Below are positions 63,223-64,000 of a stretch of 64,000 nt of DNA, one piece after another. The stretch lies in assembly GCA_019722365.1 (NCBI GenBank), contig JADFUC010000391.1:1-64000 (forward strand). The letters are read 5' to 3'. Below the pieces are notes generated by a model. That model was not told where the DNA came from and searched no databases. It was given only the letters and a program-made list of their open reading frames with translations. This stretch comes from Lithospermum erythrorhizon (taxonomy: Eukaryota; Streptophyta; Magnoliopsida; Boraginales; Boraginaceae). A program made the translations under genes and the position numbers. The number at the start of each line of letters is the position of its first letter. The first letter of the stretch is position 1.

Positions 63223-63769
63223 TCGAGTAAATTAAAATGAATCGTTATATTACTTATTTTTTTTATATATATTATCTTTACTCCATTTTTTGATCAATTT
63301 GGAAACAAATTTTATGTAATTCAATTTTATCGGATGTTCCCGAAGGGACAAACAACTTTTGTGTAGTCTTAAAGTTAAATGATGCATATTATTCAATCTC
63401 ACTTATTCGTCTAGACGAGAACCTCTTCATATGTATCGAGGCATGTGTAATGTATTAAAGAAATAAATGAAGTGGCCAAGAGAAGTGATGGTGTTAGAAA
63501 GTGAAATAAACATAGACAATGAAAATGAAAAGTGAAAATTAAGATAAATCGATGATAATATTCCTATTTTTATTCGGTTTGGCTATAATTCACCTAAAAT
63601 AGTCTCTATTCAAACAAACTTGTCAACGCTATCCTCTCAACAATTTAATCATTAACCAATTGTATTTGAAAACACTCACCTCGATCGACGACTAAAACCT
63701 TCGATAGTTTATTTTTATATCCACATGAAAAAACGAAATTTCAATTAGTTCGAGTATTTTTTTGAACTC

Positions 63770-63786
63770 GGGCCTAGTCCGGCCCA
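63770..63786 (+). promoter_or_regulatory. GGGCC...GGCCCA promoter motif pair
   Basis: GGGCCTAGTCCGGCCCA holds two inverted GGCCC boxes 75-90 bp before the ATG at 63861. This is the same motif class as at 38.7 kb before GWT1 and points to a promoter of a gene running off the right edge. Confidence 0.4.
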
Positions 63787-63860
63787 AACCAACTTAATCT
63801 ACCCCCCCCTTTCGGGCTTTCCTAACTACTGAATCAACAGCTCTGAAGTCTTTAGTCTTC

Positions 63861-63910
63861 ATGGCATCTTGCTTATTCACTTGCTATGTTCAAACTTCTC
63901 TCTTTTTCAG
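63861..63910 (+). CDS. Possible first exon of a gene extending beyond the window
   Basis: ATG at 63861 opens MASCLFTCYVQTSLFF, then a donor-like cag-gtactt at 63911. The GGCCCA boxes just upstream and the MAS start, common in plastid transit peptides, are suggestive, but only 50 bases can be judged and no family is recognisable. Confidence 0.25.
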
Positions 63911-64000
63911 GTACTTGTTTTCTCTTTCTGCATCTCATATTTAAGAAAAATGGCTTCTATGGAATTAATAGTTTTGAGCACTGTATTTTCTACTTAATTT

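Larger units (their letters stand above)
61187..63860. other. Intergenic region
   Basis: BOU leader and promoter, then AT-rich sequence. Within the leader, atttacaaacctctct is repeated near 61245 and 61299. A 23-bp tandem duplication lies at 63175-63222. Open frames at 62205-62429 and 62688-62912 show no recognisable domain. Confidence 0.5.

Noticed and set aside
1..64000. CRISPR arrays, bacterial operons, tRNA or rRNA genes
   Set aside because: The DNA is plant nuclear; no regular spacer array, rRNA similarity or complete tRNA cloverleaf was seen.

Overview
The window is eudicot nuclear DNA. It is AT-rich, its genes are widely spaced with GT-AG introns, the proteins are plant-specific (plastid fibrillin, class II trehalose-phosphate synthase, PYR/PYL abscisic acid receptor, group Ia bHLH), and the spaces are filled with copia/gypsy LTR remains, Stowaway-type MITEs and probable SINEs. 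The species cannot be told from the sequence.

Layout. 1-7.7 kb: a decayed, left-truncated Ty1/copia element of Sirevirus type (integrase, reverse transcriptase, RNase H, a downstream plant-transposon ORF and a 3' LTR), followed by a probable gypsy-type LTR in the opposite orientation. 9.0-11.0 kb (+): plastid fibrillin, FBN2-like. 13.2-13.6 kb (+): calmodulin-like protein CML18. 17.2-18.0 kb (+): a small one-pass membrane protein. 19.7-22.1 kb (-): RRM protein of the BPA1 (binding partner of ACD11) family. 25.3-29.4 kb (+): class II trehalose-6-phosphate synthase. 29.6-30.6 kb (-): an unidentified broken coding region. 31.5-32.7 kb (+): inositol-tetrakisphosphate 1-kinase. 34.7-36.6 kb (-): VMA12-like V-ATPase assembly factor, intact. 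38.9-44.7 kb (+): PIG-W/GWT1 inositol acyltransferase of GPI-anchor synthesis, 16 exons. 47.8-50.3 kb (+): group Ia bHLH (bHLH94/96 type), intact. 51.7-53.5 kb: tandem repeats. 53.8-56 kb: a B3-domain fragment cut by a retroelement, with a second copia fragment. 57.8-58.9 kb (-): PYL1-type abscisic acid receptor, intact. 60.1-61.2 kb (-): mitochondrial carrier BOU, intact. The right edge appears to begin another gene at 63.86 kb.

The genes are independent, as usual in plants; there is no operon or obvious pathway cluster. Several act in signalling or stress (PYL1, CML18, BPA1-like, ITPK, class II TPS), but nothing in the sequence ties them together.

The most notable pattern is technical or evolutionary. 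Every gene from 9 to 32.7 kb is interrupted by small indels, mostly one-base changes in short homopolymers, while the genes from 34.7 to 61.2 kb read cleanly through about 4.5 kb of coding sequence, with at most one doubtful base. This looks like a change of assembly or consensus quality between about 32.7 and 34.7 kb; a block of pseudogenes is the alternative. I saw no convincing undescribed biological system.
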